Origin: an uncultured Verrucomicrobiales bacterium
GTDB lineage: Bacteria > Verrucomicrobiota > Verrucomicrobiia > Verrucomicrobiales > Akkermansiaceae
Length of the DNA: 43,673 nucleotides
Reading direction: 5' to 3'
Assembly (NCBI GenBank): GCA_905478925.1
Contig: CAJQKQ010000065.1
Coordinates: 1-43,673 of the forward strand
Below the pieces are notes generated by a model that was not told the DNA's origin, made no database searches, and saw nothing but the letters and a program-made list of their open reading frames with translations. Made by a program: the position numbers and the translations under genes. Positions 10,109-18,642 of this stretch are shown piece by piece (within the stretch, counting starts at the first letter, position 1; each line of letters starts with the position of its first letter).

Positions 10109-10570
10109 GTGGTATCGTGTGCTGCTGTGGAAACTACTTTAACAAGACTGCTTGAAGAAAAAGGGAAAGGAGTGGTGGGCATCGCGCCGGAAACGACCGT
10201 CATGGAGGCCGCCAACGAAATGCGCTCGGCGAAGATCGGGGCCTTGCTGGTCATGCGCGATGATCGACTCGTCGGCATTCTCACCGAGCGCGACATACTC
10301 AACAAGGTGGTTGCGGAAAATCGGGCTCCGGATGAAGTCGAGGTACATGAGATCATGACCACGGAGGTGGTGGTGATCTCCCCCGGACGTTCGGTCCGTG
10401 ATGCGATGAGGATCGTGACCAGGAAGCACCTGCGGCATTTGCCGGTCGTCGACGACGGTCAATTGGTAGGAATGGTGTCCGCCGGGGATTTGACCCGCTC
10501 GATCGTGGCCGAAGAGGAAGATGTCATCGAGTCCCTCTACATGTACATCCGTGGAGACTATCCTGCTTAG
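10109..10570 (+). CDS. CBS-domain pair protein
   Basis: A 153-aa protein made of two CBS repeats (about residues 16-70 and 80-140), a Bateman module that senses adenine nucleotides in many proteins. Motifs IGALLVMRDDRLVGILTERD and HLPVVDDGQLVGMVSAGDL are characteristic of the two repeats. No other domain is attached. The start is uncertain: GTG at 10109 gives the longest form, while GTG at 10127 (product METTLTRLL) fits stand-alone CBS proteins better. It is divergent from nqrA. Regulatory partner unknown. Confidence 0.85.
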   Translation: MVSCAAVETTLTRLLEEKGKGVVGIAPETTVMEAANEMRSAKIGALLVMRDDRLVGILTERDILNKVVAENRAPDEVEVHEIMTTEVVVISPGRSVRDAMRIVTRKHLRHLPVVDDGQLVGMVSAGDLTRSIVAEEEDVIESLYMYIRGDYPA

Positions 10571-10615
10571 TCCGGTTGTGAATTGGGTTACCGAATCGAC
10601 CAGTCAGAAACCCCG

Positions 10616-10930
10616 ATGCCTGCCGGGACGGTTGACGAAAAGAATGCGTCCGCCGCCGCCCTCCGTGCCGAGCTTCCCGCCTTCCTCGATCACCTCGAAG
10701 GCTTTGTCATCCCCTCCCATCTATCCGATTCCCGATCAGGAGTGACAGCATGGAAGGATCAGGAGTTGCTGGATTCCGTCCGGGAAATCTCCCCGGAGAA
10801 ACGCATGGAAAACCTCGTTTCCCTATGTCTCCAAAAAGGCTTCATGGAGATCGAACGGGGGAAATCTAAATGGATGTTCGCAGCAGAGGTGGATGCCATA
10901 GGCGGAAGATTACCACCCAAAAAAATCACC
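10616..10930 (+). pseudogene. probable remnant of a phage-type primase/helicase (DUF5906-like)
   Basis: The frame starting MPAGTVDEKNASAAALRAEL contains LPAFLDHLEGFVIPSHL, then SGVTAWKDQELLDSVREIS and RMENLVSLC. This order (helical 'LPAFL..L', 'IP..L....GV..W..PELL..L...SPE') is what I associate with the C-terminal part of phage primase-helicase proteins of the DUF5906 type. Only about 100 residues match; the frame then runs on without any family signal and straight through the tRNA-Cys gene on the other strand. I read it as a decayed fragment of an element that once sat next to the tRNA. The family assignment is from memory and moderate. Confidence 0.4.
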
Positions 10931-11046
10931 CCACGGGTAAATCCTCGTAACCAAAGGGATTCCCGAGTTGCCATTCAGTTGCCATATTTGGGTGCAATCG
11001 GGCGCATTTCCACGCATTTCGCCAACTCAGAACCCGGACAAGAGAA

Positions 11047-11083
11047 AGGCCGCAACCCCATGTATCACATAGGGTTGCGGCCT
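11047..11083 (-). terminator. rho-independent terminator of tRNA-Cys
   Basis: Perfect 12-bp inverted repeat, AGGCCGCAACCC at 11047-11058 and GGGTTGCGGCCT at 11072-11083, with a 13-nt loop. Read on the minus strand it lies 8 nt beyond the CCA end of tRNA-Cys and is followed by TTCTCTTG, a T-rich tail. Position and structure fit an intrinsic terminator. Confidence 0.8.
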
Positions 11084-11090
11084 GAAAACT

Positions 11091-11165
11091 TGGAGGCGGA
11101 GGAGGGAATCGAACCCTCGAATGACGGTTTTGCAAACCATTGCCTTACCACTTGGCTACTCCGCC
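11091..11165 (-). tRNA. tRNA-Cys (anticodon GCA)
   Basis: On the minus strand the gene folds as a standard cloverleaf: acceptor GGCGGAG paired with CTCCGCC, D-arm GCC AAGTGGTAA GGC, anticodon arm with loop TTGCAAA (anticodon GCA), T-arm GAGGG TTCGATT CCCTC, discriminator T, and an encoded CCA at 11091-11093. T as discriminator is the identity base for Cys. Total length 75 nt with CCA. The gene is divergent from uvrA, and a phage-like gene remnant lies beyond its 3' end, consistent with past use as an integration site. Confidence 0.96.
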
Positions 11166-11188
11166 GTTATTCCAAAACGGAAGGCGAT

Positions 11189-11217
11189 TGAGTAAGCGCT
11201 CACTCCTCACCTGTCAA
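11189..11217 (-). promoter_or_regulatory. possible promoter of tRNA-Cys
   Basis: On the minus strand a perfect -35 TTGACA (plus coordinates 11212-11217) is followed after 17 bp by TACTCA (11189-11194), a poor -10. Transcription would begin near 11182, about 17 nt before the tRNA. The -35 match and the distance are good; the -10 is weak. Confidence 0.4.
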
Positions 11218-11235
11218 CCACCGGATTAGCCAAAA

Positions 11236-14200
11236 ATGCCCAATGGCTTGTACTTGCGCTGGCGGAGAGGGATTTCCCGCATATCCTGCGCCGTGCCCGG
11301 AAAGAAGAAAGCCAAGAACAAGCAGCCAGTCATCGCCCTCCGTGGCTGCCACCAGCATAACCTCAAAGGCATCGATCTCGATATCCCCCTCGGGAAACTC
11401 ACCGTCGTCACCGGCCCCTCTGGCTCAGGGAAATCCTCGCTCGCCTTCCACACCCTCTACGCAGAAGGCCAGCGCCGCTACGTCGAGACCTTCTCCCCGT
11501 ACGTCCGGCAGTTCTTCGACCGCATGGACAAGCCTCTTGTCGATTCCATTGAGGGCATCCCCCCGGCCATCGCCATCGAGCAGAAAAACCACGTCCGCAC
11601 CACCCGTTCCACCGTCGGCACCCTTACTGAGATAAATGACTACTTAAAACTCCTCTTCGCCCGCCTCGCAAAAGGATACGACCCAAACACCGGTGAAACC
11701 ATCCAACCAGACTCCCCCGAATCCGCAGCCACCTGGGCAACCAAAAATTTCTCAGGAGAAAACATCCTCATCACCTTTCCAATCCCCGTCCCCTCCGATG
11801 CGAAGCCCGAGGAACTCTTCCCTTTTCTAAATTCCCAAGGCTACCTCCGCGTTCTCATCAAAGGCGAAACCCACCGCACCGACGAAGCACCGCCCAAAAA
11901 GCTACCCGCCACCTTAGCCGTCATCCAAGACCGCCTGAAAGTCTCAAAATCCACTACCAGCCGCCTGCTCGAAGCCCTCGAAGCCGCCTTCCTCCTAGGC
12001 AAAGGTCACGCAACGATCTCTCTTTCTGAAAACTCCAAACTGAAACCTGAAAACTCTCGTTCATTCACCACAACCTGGACCAACCCGAAAACCGGCTTCA
12101 CCCTCCGAGCCCCCACTCCCGCGCTCTTCTCCTTCAACTCCCCGCTCGGAGCCTGCCCCAGATGCCGAGGCTTCGGCCGCGTCATCGGCATCGATCTCGA
12201 TAAAACCGTCCCCAACGAATCCCTGACTCTCCGCGAAGGAGCCATCAAACCCTTCCAAGGCGATCGCGGCGAGGAATGCCAGCGCGACCTTGTCCGCAAC
12301 TGCAAGGAACGTGACATCGATCTAGACACCCCATGGGAAGACCTCGACGAAGACACCCGCGAATGGATCTACTACGGAGACCGTAATACGAACTCCCCTG
12401 ACGACCTGGAGGAACTCTGGAAATCCGGTGGCTGGTACGGCGTCAAAGGCTTCTTCGACTGGCTCGAAACCAAAGCCTACAAGATGCACGTCCGCGTCTT
12501 CCTCTCCCGCTACCGCTCCTACACCACCTGCGACTCCTGCCGAGGAAAGCGCCTCCAATCCGAGTCCCTATGCTTCAAAATCAAAGACAAGACCCTCCCC
12601 GATCTCTGGCAACTCCCAATCGCCGAGCTCTTACCATTCTCTTCCACACTGATCACTGATCACTCGGCACTCGGCACCAAAAACCCCACCCTAGAATTAG
12701 TCCTAACAGAAATAAACTCCCGCCTCCACTACCTAGACCAAGTAGGCCTATCCTACCTCACCCTCGATCGCCCCACCCGCACTCTCTCCGGCGGTGAAGT
12801 CGAGCGCGTCAACCTCACCACCTGCCTCGGCGCATCCCTCACCGGCACACTCTTCGTCCTCGACGAACCCACCGTCGGCCTCCACCCCCGCGATATCGAC
12901 CGCCTCGTCGGCGTCATGCACGGCCTCCGCGACAAAGGCAACACGCTCGTCGTAGTCGAGCACGAGCAAACCGTCATGCAAGCCGCCGACAACCTCGTCG
13001 ACATCGGCCCCGGTGCCGGCCAACACGGCGGCAACGTCATTTTCCACGGCAACGTCTCAGAAGCCTCCTCACTGATCACTGATCACTCGGCACTCGGCAC
13101 GCTCCCCTGGCTCACCGGAGAAAAATCCATCGCCGTCCCGAAAAAGCGCCGCAAACCTGGCAAACAGAAACTCACCATCAAAGGAGCCACCCGCCACAAC
13201 CTCCGCAAGCTCGACGCTGAAATTCCCCTCGGCCTCTTCGTCTGTCTAACCGGCGTTTCCGGCTCCGGAAAATCCACCTTCGCCCACCAAGTCCTCTACC
13301 TCAACGCCGCCCGCAAGCTCGGCATCGAGACCAACGAGGAACCAGCCCCGCTCAAGGAATTACTAGGCACCCAGTATATCGATGGCATCGAGCTTATTGA
13401 CCAGACCGCCGTCGCCCGCACCCCTCGCTCCACCCCCGCCGTTTACCTCGGAGCCTTCGATCCCATCCGCCAACTCTTCGCCAACACCCCCGACGCAAAG
13501 GCCCGCGACCTCAAAACCGGATTCTTCTCCTTCAACTCCGGCGAAGGCCGCTGCGACCGCTGCGCTGGCAACGGCTTCGAGAAAGTCGAAATGCAGTTTC
13601 TCTCAGACATCTACGTCACCTGCCCCGATTGCGAAGGAAAACGCTACAAGCCCTCCACACTCGATTTTCTCTACCGGGGAAAATCCATCCACGGCATCCT
13701 CGACTCCACCGTCACCGAAGCCATCGAATTCTACCAGCATCAGGAAGGCATCACCACCTCCCACGCCAAGCGCCACCAAACCATCATCCGAATCCTCACC
13801 CCCCTCGTCCAGGTCGGCCTCGGTTACCTCAAGCTCGGCCAAGCCCTCAACACCCTCTCTGGCGGAGAATCCCAACGCCTGAAACTCTGCCAACTGCTAG
13901 CGTCTTCTTCTCAGCTCTCAGCTCCATGCTCCAAGCTATTGATCCTCGACGAGCCCACCACCGGCCTCCACTTCTCCGACATCGAAAACCTGTTAGCCGT
14001 CTTCCAACAACTCGTCGACTCCGGCCACTCTCTCCTAGTCATCGAGCACAACCTCGACGTCATCAAATCCGCCGACTGGATCCTAGATCTAGGCCCCGAA
14101 GCAGGAAAACACGGCGGCCAACTCGTCGCCCAAGGCACTCCCGAACAAATCGCCAAAACCAAAACCCCCACCGCAAAATACATCAAAGGAGCACTAAGGA

Positions 14201-17172
14201 AGGCCGTCCTTCCAGGCGGCAGCACAACCCCAGCCACCCCAGCCAAGTCTTCCCCACTGATCACAATGGAGGAACGACATGGAGGCACTGACTCAGTCGA
14301 AAATCCTGCCTCAAATCACTCGGCACTCGGCACTTCTTCCATCACCCTCCGCGGTGCCCGCCACCACAACCTCAAAAACATCAACATCGACATCCCACGC
14401 GACCAACTCGTCGTCATCTCCGGCCTCTCCGGATCAGGGAAGTCCACACTCGCCTTCGACATCCTTTTCGCCGAGGGACAGCGCCGTTTCCTCGACTCCA
14501 TGTCCGCCTACGCCCGCCAGTTCGCGGAGCAGTTGGAGAAACCCGAAATCGACCAACTCCAAGGCCTGCCCCCCACCGTCGCCATCGAACAACGCGTCTC
14601 CCAAGGTGGCGGCAAATCCACCGTCGCCACCGTCACCGAACTCTGGAACTTCATCCGCCTCCTCTACGCGAAGCTCGGCACCATCCATTGCCCCGACTGC
14701 AAGGTGCCTGTAGAAAAACAATCCCTCGCCGCCATCGAAAAAACCATCCGAGCCGAACTCAAAAAGGGTCCCATAAAAATCCTAGCCCCCCTAATCCGTG
14801 GCAAGAAAGGCTACCATACAGAGATCGCTGCCTGGGCTGTCAAACAAGGCTTCAGCACCCTCCTCGTCGACCGACAGTTCAAGGAAGCCGAAACCTTCAC
14901 CCGCCTAGAACGCTTCGTAGAACACGATATCGACGTAGTCGTAGCAGAAGTGCCAAGTGATCAGTGCCGAGTGATCAGTGGAAGAGGGAAGAAGCAGAGC
15001 TCCAAGTCCCCACTGATCACAATGGAGCGCAGCGACATGGAGGCACAAACCAAAAACCCTGAACCTGCATCAAATCACTCGGCACTCGGCACTTCTGTCT
15101 CCCGCGCCCTAGACATCGGAAAAGGCCTAATCAAACTCTTCACCTCCGACAAAAAGTTCATCCTCCTATCCACCTCTTCGAGCTGTCCGAGTTGCAACCG
15201 CTCCTTCGAAGAACTCGATCCCCGCCTCTTCAGTTTCAACTCCCCCCACGGTTGGTGCCGTGAATGCAAAGGCCACGGCAAAGTCCCAAAACGCCGCCGC
15301 CATCAGGACACCTCCCGCTTCGATTCCGTCCTCGAAGCAGAAATGGATGCCGACCGCTCCATCGACCGCATGGACCACGACGAACTCGTAGAGTGCCCGG
15401 AATGCAGCGGCTCCCGCATCAACCCAGTTGGCGCCGCCGTGCGCCTAGGTAGCTTCCCCGTCCCGGGGCAGGCCGTGAAAGCTGCGTCTCGCAGCAAGTC
15501 CACCTCCATCGCAGACCTATCCCACCTCTCCATCAACCAAGCCACAGAGCATTTCACAAAACTCAAATTCACCGCCGCCCGCGAAAAACTCATCTCCCGC
15601 GACATCATCCCGGAGATCACCCAGCGGCTGTCGTTTCTCCAAGAAGTCGGCCTCGGCTACCTCCACCTGAACCGCTCCGGCAACACCCTCTCCGGCGGCG
15701 AATCCCAACGCATCCGCCTCGCCGCCCAACTCGGATCCAACCTCCGCGGAGTCCTCTACGTCCTCGACGAACCGACCATCGGCCTCCACCCCCGCGACAA
15801 CGCCGCCCTCCTCAAAACCCTCACCGCCCTCCGCGACCAAGGCAACTCCCTCATCATCGTAGAGCACGACGAGGATACCATCTTCGCCGCCGACCACCTC
15901 ATCGACCTAGGCCCCGGTGCCGGGCGCCTCGGCGGCGAGATCGTTTACGAGGGGCTTCCGCCGCAAGTGCCAAGTGATCAGTGCCGAGTGATCAGTGGAA
16001 CAAAGAAAAAGAGCCCGAAGGGCGAGTCCCCACTGATCACTGCTCACTCGGCACTCGGCACTTCTTCTCCAACCTACCGCGCCCTCGCCAATCCCATCCA
16101 ACACCCGATACGCGGAGAACGCCGGAAAATTCCAAAAACTCACCCCCACCTAAAAATCAAAGGCTGCCACGCCAACAATCTAAAGGACATCGATGTCGCC
16201 ATCCCCCTCGCCCGCCTCACCGTCCTCACCGGCATTTCCGGTTCCGGAAAATCCTCCATCCTCCACCAAGCCATCGCACCCGCCGCGATGGTTGGCGGAA
16301 AACAAAAATCCAAAGCAGTAAAACGCTACAAATCCGCCTCCGGAGCGACCAACATCAAATCCGTTTACGAAGTCGATCAATCCCCCATCGGCAAAACCTC
16401 CCGCTCCTGCCCCGCCACCTACGTTAAAGTCTTCGACCACATCCGCGCCCTCTTCGCTCAGCTCCCCGAGGCACGCATGCGCGGCTTCGAAGCCTCCCGT
16501 TTCTCCTTCAATACCGAGGGTGGGCGGTGCCCCGATTGCAAAGGCAACGGCCGGGTGAAACTCGAAATGGATTTCCTCCCCTCCACCTGGGTCCACTGTG
16601 AGGAATGCAACGGCATGCGCTACAACCCAGCTTCCTTGGAGGTCACCTTCAGGAAAAAAAATATCGGCCAGGTGCTGGCCATGACCATAGCCGAAGCCTC
16701 CGCCTTCTTCGAGTCCCAGCCGCGCATCTCCCACCCCCTGAAACTCATGGCCGATACCGGCCTCGGCTACCTCCAGCTCGGCCAACCCTCCCCCACGCTC
16801 TCCGGCGGTGAAGCTCAGCGCATCAAGCTCGTCTCCGAGCTCATCAAAGGCCGTGGCATGAAAGCCACCCTCAACAACGCCCAGCTCAAAGCCCGCAACC
16901 TCTACCTCATCGAGGAGCCCACCGTCGGCCTCCACCTCGAGGACGTGAAACGCCTCATCGACATCCTCCACCGCCTCGCCGACGAAGGCCACACGGTCGT
17001 CGTCATCGAACACCACATGGCCGTCGCCGCCGAGGCCGACTGGATCCTAGACATCGGCCCCGAAGCCGGAGAAAACGGCGGAAAAATCGTCTCCCAAGGC
17101 ACGCCTGAAAAGGTCGCCAAATCGAAAGTTTCACGAACCGCCCCATTCCTCCTAGCCGCTCTTCACCCCTGA
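11236..17172 (+). CDS. uvrA: double-length tandem UvrA (excinuclease ABC subunit A)
   Basis: UvrA finds DNA damage for nucleotide excision repair. Normal UvrA is about 940 aa with two ABC cassettes; this product is 1,978 aa with four, i.e. two UvrA units fused head to tail. Walker A motifs: GPSGSGKSS (residue ~60), GVSGSGKST (~672), GLSGSGKST (~1063) and GISGSGKSS (~1668). LSGGE signatures lie near 518, 875, 1486 and 1855. Zn-binding CxxC pairs, such as [17 protein letters not shown] and [17 protein letters not shown], are kept. Tandem UvrAs are known in Verrucomicrobiota, Planctomycetota and Bacteroidota. The start may be ATG 11236, or GTG 11293, where conserved sequence begins soon after. 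Five palindromic repeat copies are inserted in frame, all in loops or linkers. The gene is divergent from tRNA-Cys. Confidence 0.93.
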   Translation: MPNGLYLRWRRGISRISCAVPGKKKAKNKQPVIALRGCHQHNLKGIDLDIPLGKLTVVTGPSGSGKSSLAFHTLYAEGQRRYVETFSPYVRQFFDRMDKPLVDSIEGIPPAIAIEQKNHVRTTRSTVGTLTEINDYLKLLFARLAKGYDPNTGETIQPDSPESAATWATKNFSGENILITFPIPVPSDAKPEELFPFLNSQGYLRVLIKGETHRTDEAPPKKLPATLAVIQDRLKVSKSTTSRLLEALEAAFLLGKGHATISLSENSKLKPENSRSFTTTWTNPKTGFTLRAPTPALFSFNSPLGACPRCRGFGRVIGIDLDKTVPNESLTLREGAIKPFQGDRGEECQRDLVRNCKERDIDLDTPWEDLDEDTREWIYYGDRNTNSPDDLEELWKSGGWYGVKGFFDWLETKAYKMHVRVFLSRYRSYTTCDSCRGKRLQSESLCFKIKDKTLPDLWQLPIAELLPFSSTLITDHSALGTKNPTLELVLTEINSRLHYLDQVGLSYLTLDRPTRTLSGGEVERVNLTTCLGASLTGTLFVLDEPTVGLHPRDIDRLVGVMHGLRDKGNTLVVVEHEQTVMQAADNLVDIGPGAGQHGGNVIFHGNVSEASSLITDHSALGTLPWLTGEKSIAVPKKRRKPGKQKLTIKGATRHNLRKLDAEIPLGLFVCLTGVSGSGKSTFAHQVLYLNAARKLGIETNEEPAPLKELLGTQYIDGIELIDQTAVARTPRSTPAVYLGAFDPIRQLFANTPDAKARDLKTGFFSFNSGEGRCDRCAGNGFEKVEMQFLSDIYVTCPDCEGKRYKPSTLDFLYRGKSIHGILDSTVTEAIEFYQHQEGITTSHAKRHQTIIRILTPLVQVGLGYLKLGQALNTLSGGESQRLKLCQLLASSSQLSAPCSKLLILDEPTTGLHFSDIENLLAVFQQLVDSGHSLLVIEHNLDVIKSADWILDLGPEAGKHGGQLVAQGTPEQIAKTKTPTAKYIKGALRKAVLPGGSTTPATPAKSSPLITMEERHGGTDSVENPASNHSALGTSSITLRGARHHNLKNINIDIPRDQLVVISGLSGSGKSTLAFDILFAEGQRRFLDSMSAYARQFAEQLEKPEIDQLQGLPPTVAIEQRVSQGGGKSTVATVTELWNFIRLLYAKLGTIHCPDCKVPVEKQSLAAIEKTIRAELKKGPIKILAPLIRGKKGYHTEIAAWAVKQGFSTLLVDRQFKEAETFTRLERFVEHDIDVVVAEVPSDQCRVISGRGKKQSSKSPLITMERSDMEAQTKNPEPASNHSALGTSVSRALDIGKGLIKLFTSDKKFILLSTSSSCPSCNRSFEELDPRLFSFNSPHGWCRECKGHGKVPKRRRHQDTSRFDSVLEAEMDADRSIDRMDHDELVECPECSGSRINPVGAAVRLGSFPVPGQAVKAASRSKSTSIADLSHLSINQATEHFTKLKFTAAREKLISRDIIPEITQRLSFLQEVGLGYLHLNRSGNTLSGGESQRIRLAAQLGSNLRGVLYVLDEPTIGLHPRDNAALLKTLTALRDQGNSLIIVEHDEDTIFAADHLIDLGPGAGRLGGEIVYEGLPPQVPSDQCRVISGTKKKSPKGESPLITAHSALGTSSPTYRALANPIQHPIRGERRKIPKTHPHLKIKGCHANNLKDIDVAIPLARLTVLTGISGSGKSSILHQAIAPAAMVGGKQKSKAVKRYKSASGATNIKSVYEVDQSPIGKTSRSCPATYVKVFDHIRALFAQLPEARMRGFEASRFSFNTEGGRCPDCKGNGRVKLEMDFLPSTWVHCEECNGMRYNPASLEVTFRKKNIGQVLAMTIAEASAFFESQPRISHPLKLMADTGLGYLQLGQPSPTLSGGEAQRIKLVSELIKGRGMKATLNNAQLKARNLYLIEEPTVGLHLEDVKRLIDILHRLADEGHTVVVIEHHMAVAAEADWILDIGPEAGENGGKIVSQGTPEKVAKSKVSRTAPFLLAALHP
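12647..12677 (+). repeat. palindromic repeat copy A, in frame inside uvrA
   Basis: 31 bp of the ACTGATCACTGATCACTCGG family followed by CACTCGGCAC. It encodes [10 protein letters not shown], near residues 471-481 of the tandem UvrA, where ordinary UvrA has a polar loop ahead of the LSGGE signature. Confidence 0.85.
13070..13100 (+). repeat. palindromic repeat copy B, in frame inside uvrA
   Basis: 31 bp identical to copy A apart from its flanks, again encoding [10 protein letters not shown]. It sits near residues 612-622, in the linker between ABC cassettes 1 and 2, where ordinary UvrA reads roughly 'DSLTGxYL'. Confidence 0.85.
14255..14333 (+). repeat. palindromic repeat copy C, in frame inside uvrA
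   Basis: 79 bp starting CACTGATCAC and ending CACTCGGCACTCGGCAC, with a spacer between the two half-sites. It encodes PLIT...NHSALGT and lies in the junction between the two fused UvrA units (about residues 1007-1033). Its spacer resembles that of copy D (shared GACATGGAGGCAC and a TCAAATCACTCGG end). Confidence 0.85.
14949..15093 (+). repeat. palindromic repeat copy D, full-length, in frame inside uvrA
   Basis: 145 bp, the longest copy: an inverted arm (AAGTGCCAAGTGATCAGTGC, then CGAGTGATCAGTGG), a spacer, CCCACTGATCAC, a second spacer and the forward arm ending CACTCGGCACTCGGCACT. The two ends can pair into a long hairpin. It encodes [11 protein letters not shown] ... PLIT ... NHSALGT near residues 1238-1286, in the UvrB-binding/insertion region of unit 2. 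Confidence 0.88.
15965..16062 (+). repeat. palindromic repeat copy E, in frame inside uvrA
   Basis: 98 bp with the same inverted arm as copy D, a different short spacer containing GAGCCCGAAGGGCGAG, and a forward arm CCCACTGATCACTGCTCACT then CGGCACTCGGCACT. It encodes [11 protein letters not shown] ... [11 protein letters not shown] near residues 1577-1609, between ABC cassettes 3 and 4. Confidence 0.88.
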
Positions 17173-17263
17173 AAAACAGCGAAGGCGTGTAGCTGTTTTA
17201 GACGGAGTGAAAGCAGCGAACGGAGCCCGAAGGGTGAGCAGGCTGGCGGAGCCTGCGAATCAA
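17173..17263. repeat. repeat-like insert after the uvrA stop
   Basis: About 90 bp between the uvrA stop and a second copy of the uvrA tail. It contains GAGCCCGAAGGGTGAG at about 17225-17240, nearly the same as the spacer of repeat copy E, and a 7-bp stem GCAGGCT/AGCCTGC. It looks like a small dispersed element rather than coding DNA. Confidence 0.5.
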
Positions 17264-17326
17264 AAGGTCGCAAAATCCAAAACCTCCAGCAACGCCCCAT
17301 TCCTTAAAATCGCCTTGGGAGTCTGA
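17264..17326 (+). pseudogene. second copy of the uvrA C-terminal tail
   Basis: Twenty codons read KVAKSKTSSNAPFLKIALGV and stop at 17324-17326. The true uvrA end reads [20 protein letters not shown]. The two share KVAKSK and APFL and the same spacing, so this is a diverged duplicate of the 3' end, in a different frame from uvrA and separated from it by a repeat-like insert. Confidence 0.7.
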
Positions 17327-17349
17327 AGCGGGGAACATCGCATCCGATT

Positions 17350-17384
17350 CCTGCAAATCTGGAGCGATCCTCCAGATTTGCAGG
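17350..17384. repeat. perfect 15-bp palindrome with 5-nt loop
   Basis: CCTGCAAATCTGGAG (17350-17364), loop CGATC, CTCCAGATTTGCAGG (17370-17384). It could serve as a terminator for uvrA (no T-run follows) or be a dispersed palindrome; a related one lies at 40338-40368. Confidence 0.6.
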
Positions 17385-17502
17385 AAGAGGATTACTCCCG
17401 GGAATTTGATGAGATTTCAGTTACATTTCTTTCAAAACGATTACAAACGGGCAAACTTCTGGAAAAACAGTTACAAACCATCTGAATCCTCCTGCCTTCG
17501 CC

Positions 17503-17886
17503 ATGCCATTCGACCCCCTAACTCACAATTTCACCCTCCTCCCCACCCACGACCCCGCACCCGGCGTGAAGTTCTACGAGCTGAAAACCCATCCCAGCGT
17601 CACCGGAGAAACCGATCACCACCGCCTGAACATCTATCTCAGCCACGACAAAGATTTCGTGACCATCTGGTGGGGCGCGCTCGAGTCGACGTTCCTATTT
17701 TCTCTCTTCGGAGACATAGAACCACCCGACTACAACGAACCGCTTTTCCGAGGCTACATCGAGACCGACCAAGAAGCCTCCATCATCCTGAAATCCCTCC
17801 ACCTCACCTCATACGCCCCAAACAAAATCGAGAAAACCGAAGATGGAAAAATCATTTGCTCACTTTTGGCTGGCGGCGATCTGTAG
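17503..17886 (+). CDS. hypothetical protein, 127 aa
   Basis: Begins MPFDPLTHNFTLLPTHDPAP. No signal peptide or membrane segment. The composition, with alternating beta-like stretches (FVTIWWGALESTFLFSLFGD) and an acidic C-terminal half, suggests a small soluble domain. I do not recognise a family. It lies at the border between uvrA and the toxin-antitoxin zone and reads the same way as its neighbours; orphan genes at such borders are often accessory. The start is the ATG at 17503. Confidence 0.6.
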   Translation: MPFDPLTHNFTLLPTHDPAPGVKFYELKTHPSVTGETDHHRLNIYLSHDKDFVTIWWGALESTFLFSLFGDIEPPDYNEPLFRGYIETDQEASIILKSLHLTSYAPNKIEKTEDGKIICSLLAGGDL

Positions 17887-17934
17887 CTAACCTCCGGCAC
17901 ACACATTGACAAACGCCCACAGGTATGGGTTTCT

Positions 17935-18141
17935 ATGGACGTAGCCATGGCATCACCAATCGTCACCTTCGAAGAGCTAGACCGGGAAAAGCGACAGGAT
18001 CGCGCCCGCGATGCGGAACGGCTGCGGACAGGCGAAATTACCCCGGAAGCCATTCAAGAGGAAAATTCCGTCTTTCCCAAGGATGCGGTGATCACGTTCG
18101 ATTTTATCGAATACGCCAAAAGAGCCTATCTTTCGGAATGA
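17935..18141 (+). CDS. small antitoxin-like protein, partner of a truncated nucleotidyltransferase
   Basis: A 68-aa acidic/basic protein, MDVAMASPIVTFEELDREKR at its start, ending DFIEYAKRAYLSE. It has no hydrophobic segment. Its stop overlaps the start of the next frame (ATGA at 18138-18141), and that frame begins like a nucleotidyltransferase. A short gene coupled this way to a nucleotidyltransferase is the standard layout of nucleotidyltransferase-type toxin-antitoxin pairs, so an antitoxin role is a reasonable inference; I do not recognise the sequence itself. A GTG/ATG choice at the N-terminus (17935 or 17947) is open. Confidence 0.6.
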   Translation: MDVAMASPIVTFEELDREKRQDRARDAERLRTGEITPEAIQEENSVFPKDAVITFDFIEYAKRAYLSE

Positions 18142-18320
18142 ACCCTCCAGACAATCGTTCCAGCAAGGTTCACGATTTTAGGGAAATTCTAAGCAGCCCA
18201 GTCGAAGGCCAACTCCCGTTGTTGGTCGGAGGCCACGCGGTGAATCTCTGGGCTTTGTCGTACCAAAAACGCATCGGCAGGGAAATGGCACAGGACGAGA
18301 CGAACATGCTCCTTAGTTAG
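18138..18320 (+). pseudogene. truncated nucleotidyltransferase (toxin-like), N-terminal fragment
   Basis: Sixty codons starting MNPPDNRSSKVHDFREILSS, then LLVGGHAVNLWALSYQKRIG and a stop at 18318-18320. The VGGHAVNLWA stretch is the opening of a minimal nucleotidyltransferase domain as in AbiEii-like or other toxin-antitoxin nucleotidyltransferases. The acidic metal-binding motif that should follow is missing: the gene breaks off within 30 codons, and the convergent higA gene ends at the same place. The upstream 68-aa gene is intact. Confidence 0.7.
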
Positions 18321-18640
18321 GCGGCTTGCAGGGGCTTTACCCTTGTTTTGATTTTCTCGAAGCTGTTGCGGGTGGCTTTTTCGAGATCGAAGTGGCTTTG
18401 GAGATTGAGCCAGAATTGCGGGGAATTGCCGAAATACAACGAGAAGGCGAGGGCGGTTTCCGCAGTGATGGAGCGTTTTCCGTTGATGATGTCCGAGACG
18501 CGGGAACGTGGCATTCCGGTTTCGCTGGCAAGTCGATATTGCGTGATGGCCAGTGGTTCGAGAAACTCGGTGAGGAGAATCTCTCCGGGAGTGATTTCCG
18601 AGTATCTCGGGTCGAGTTTGGCTTTGGCGGGAGTTTTCAT
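18317..18640 (-). CDS. higA: HigA family antitoxin
   Basis: A 107-aa helix-turn-helix protein starting MKTPAKAKLDPRYSEITPGE. Motifs EILLTEFLEPLAITQYRLA, GMPRSRVSDIINGKRSITAE and FWLNLQSHFDLE are typical of the HigA/VapI antitoxin family, with the DNA-binding helices near residues 35-60. It lies 2 bp after higB in the inverted toxin-first order usual for HigBA. It should neutralise HigB and repress the shared promoter. Start at 18640, where family homology begins. Its 3' end abuts the broken nucleotidyltransferase. Confidence 0.93.
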   Translation of the reverse strand: MKTPAKAKLDPRYSEITPGEILLTEFLEPLAITQYRLASETGMPRSRVSDIINGKRSITAETALAFSLYFGNSPQFWLNLQSHFDLEKATRNSFEKIKTRVKPLQAA

Positions 18641-18642
18641 GG

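Noticed and set aside
10926..11135. Minus-strand ORF ending ATEWQLGNPFGYEDLPVG next to tRNA-Cys as an integrase tail
   Set aside because: I could not match it to tyrosine recombinase motifs, and most of the frame lies in the tRNA and terminator.
10583..11191. 202-aa plus-strand ORF running through tRNA-Cys
   Set aside because: Only its first third resembles a protein; the rest crosses the tRNA and its terminator. Kept as a fragment remnant instead.
13603..13893. Minus-strand ORFs inside uvrA (also at 12748, 15517 and 16180)
   Set aside because: They are Gly/Glu/Asp/Val-rich shadows of the opposite strand of a high-GC gene.
12647..16062. CRISPR array interpretation of the repeats in uvrA
   Set aside because: Repeats are few, unevenly spaced, palindromic and lie inside an open reading frame; no spacers of constant length and no cas genes.
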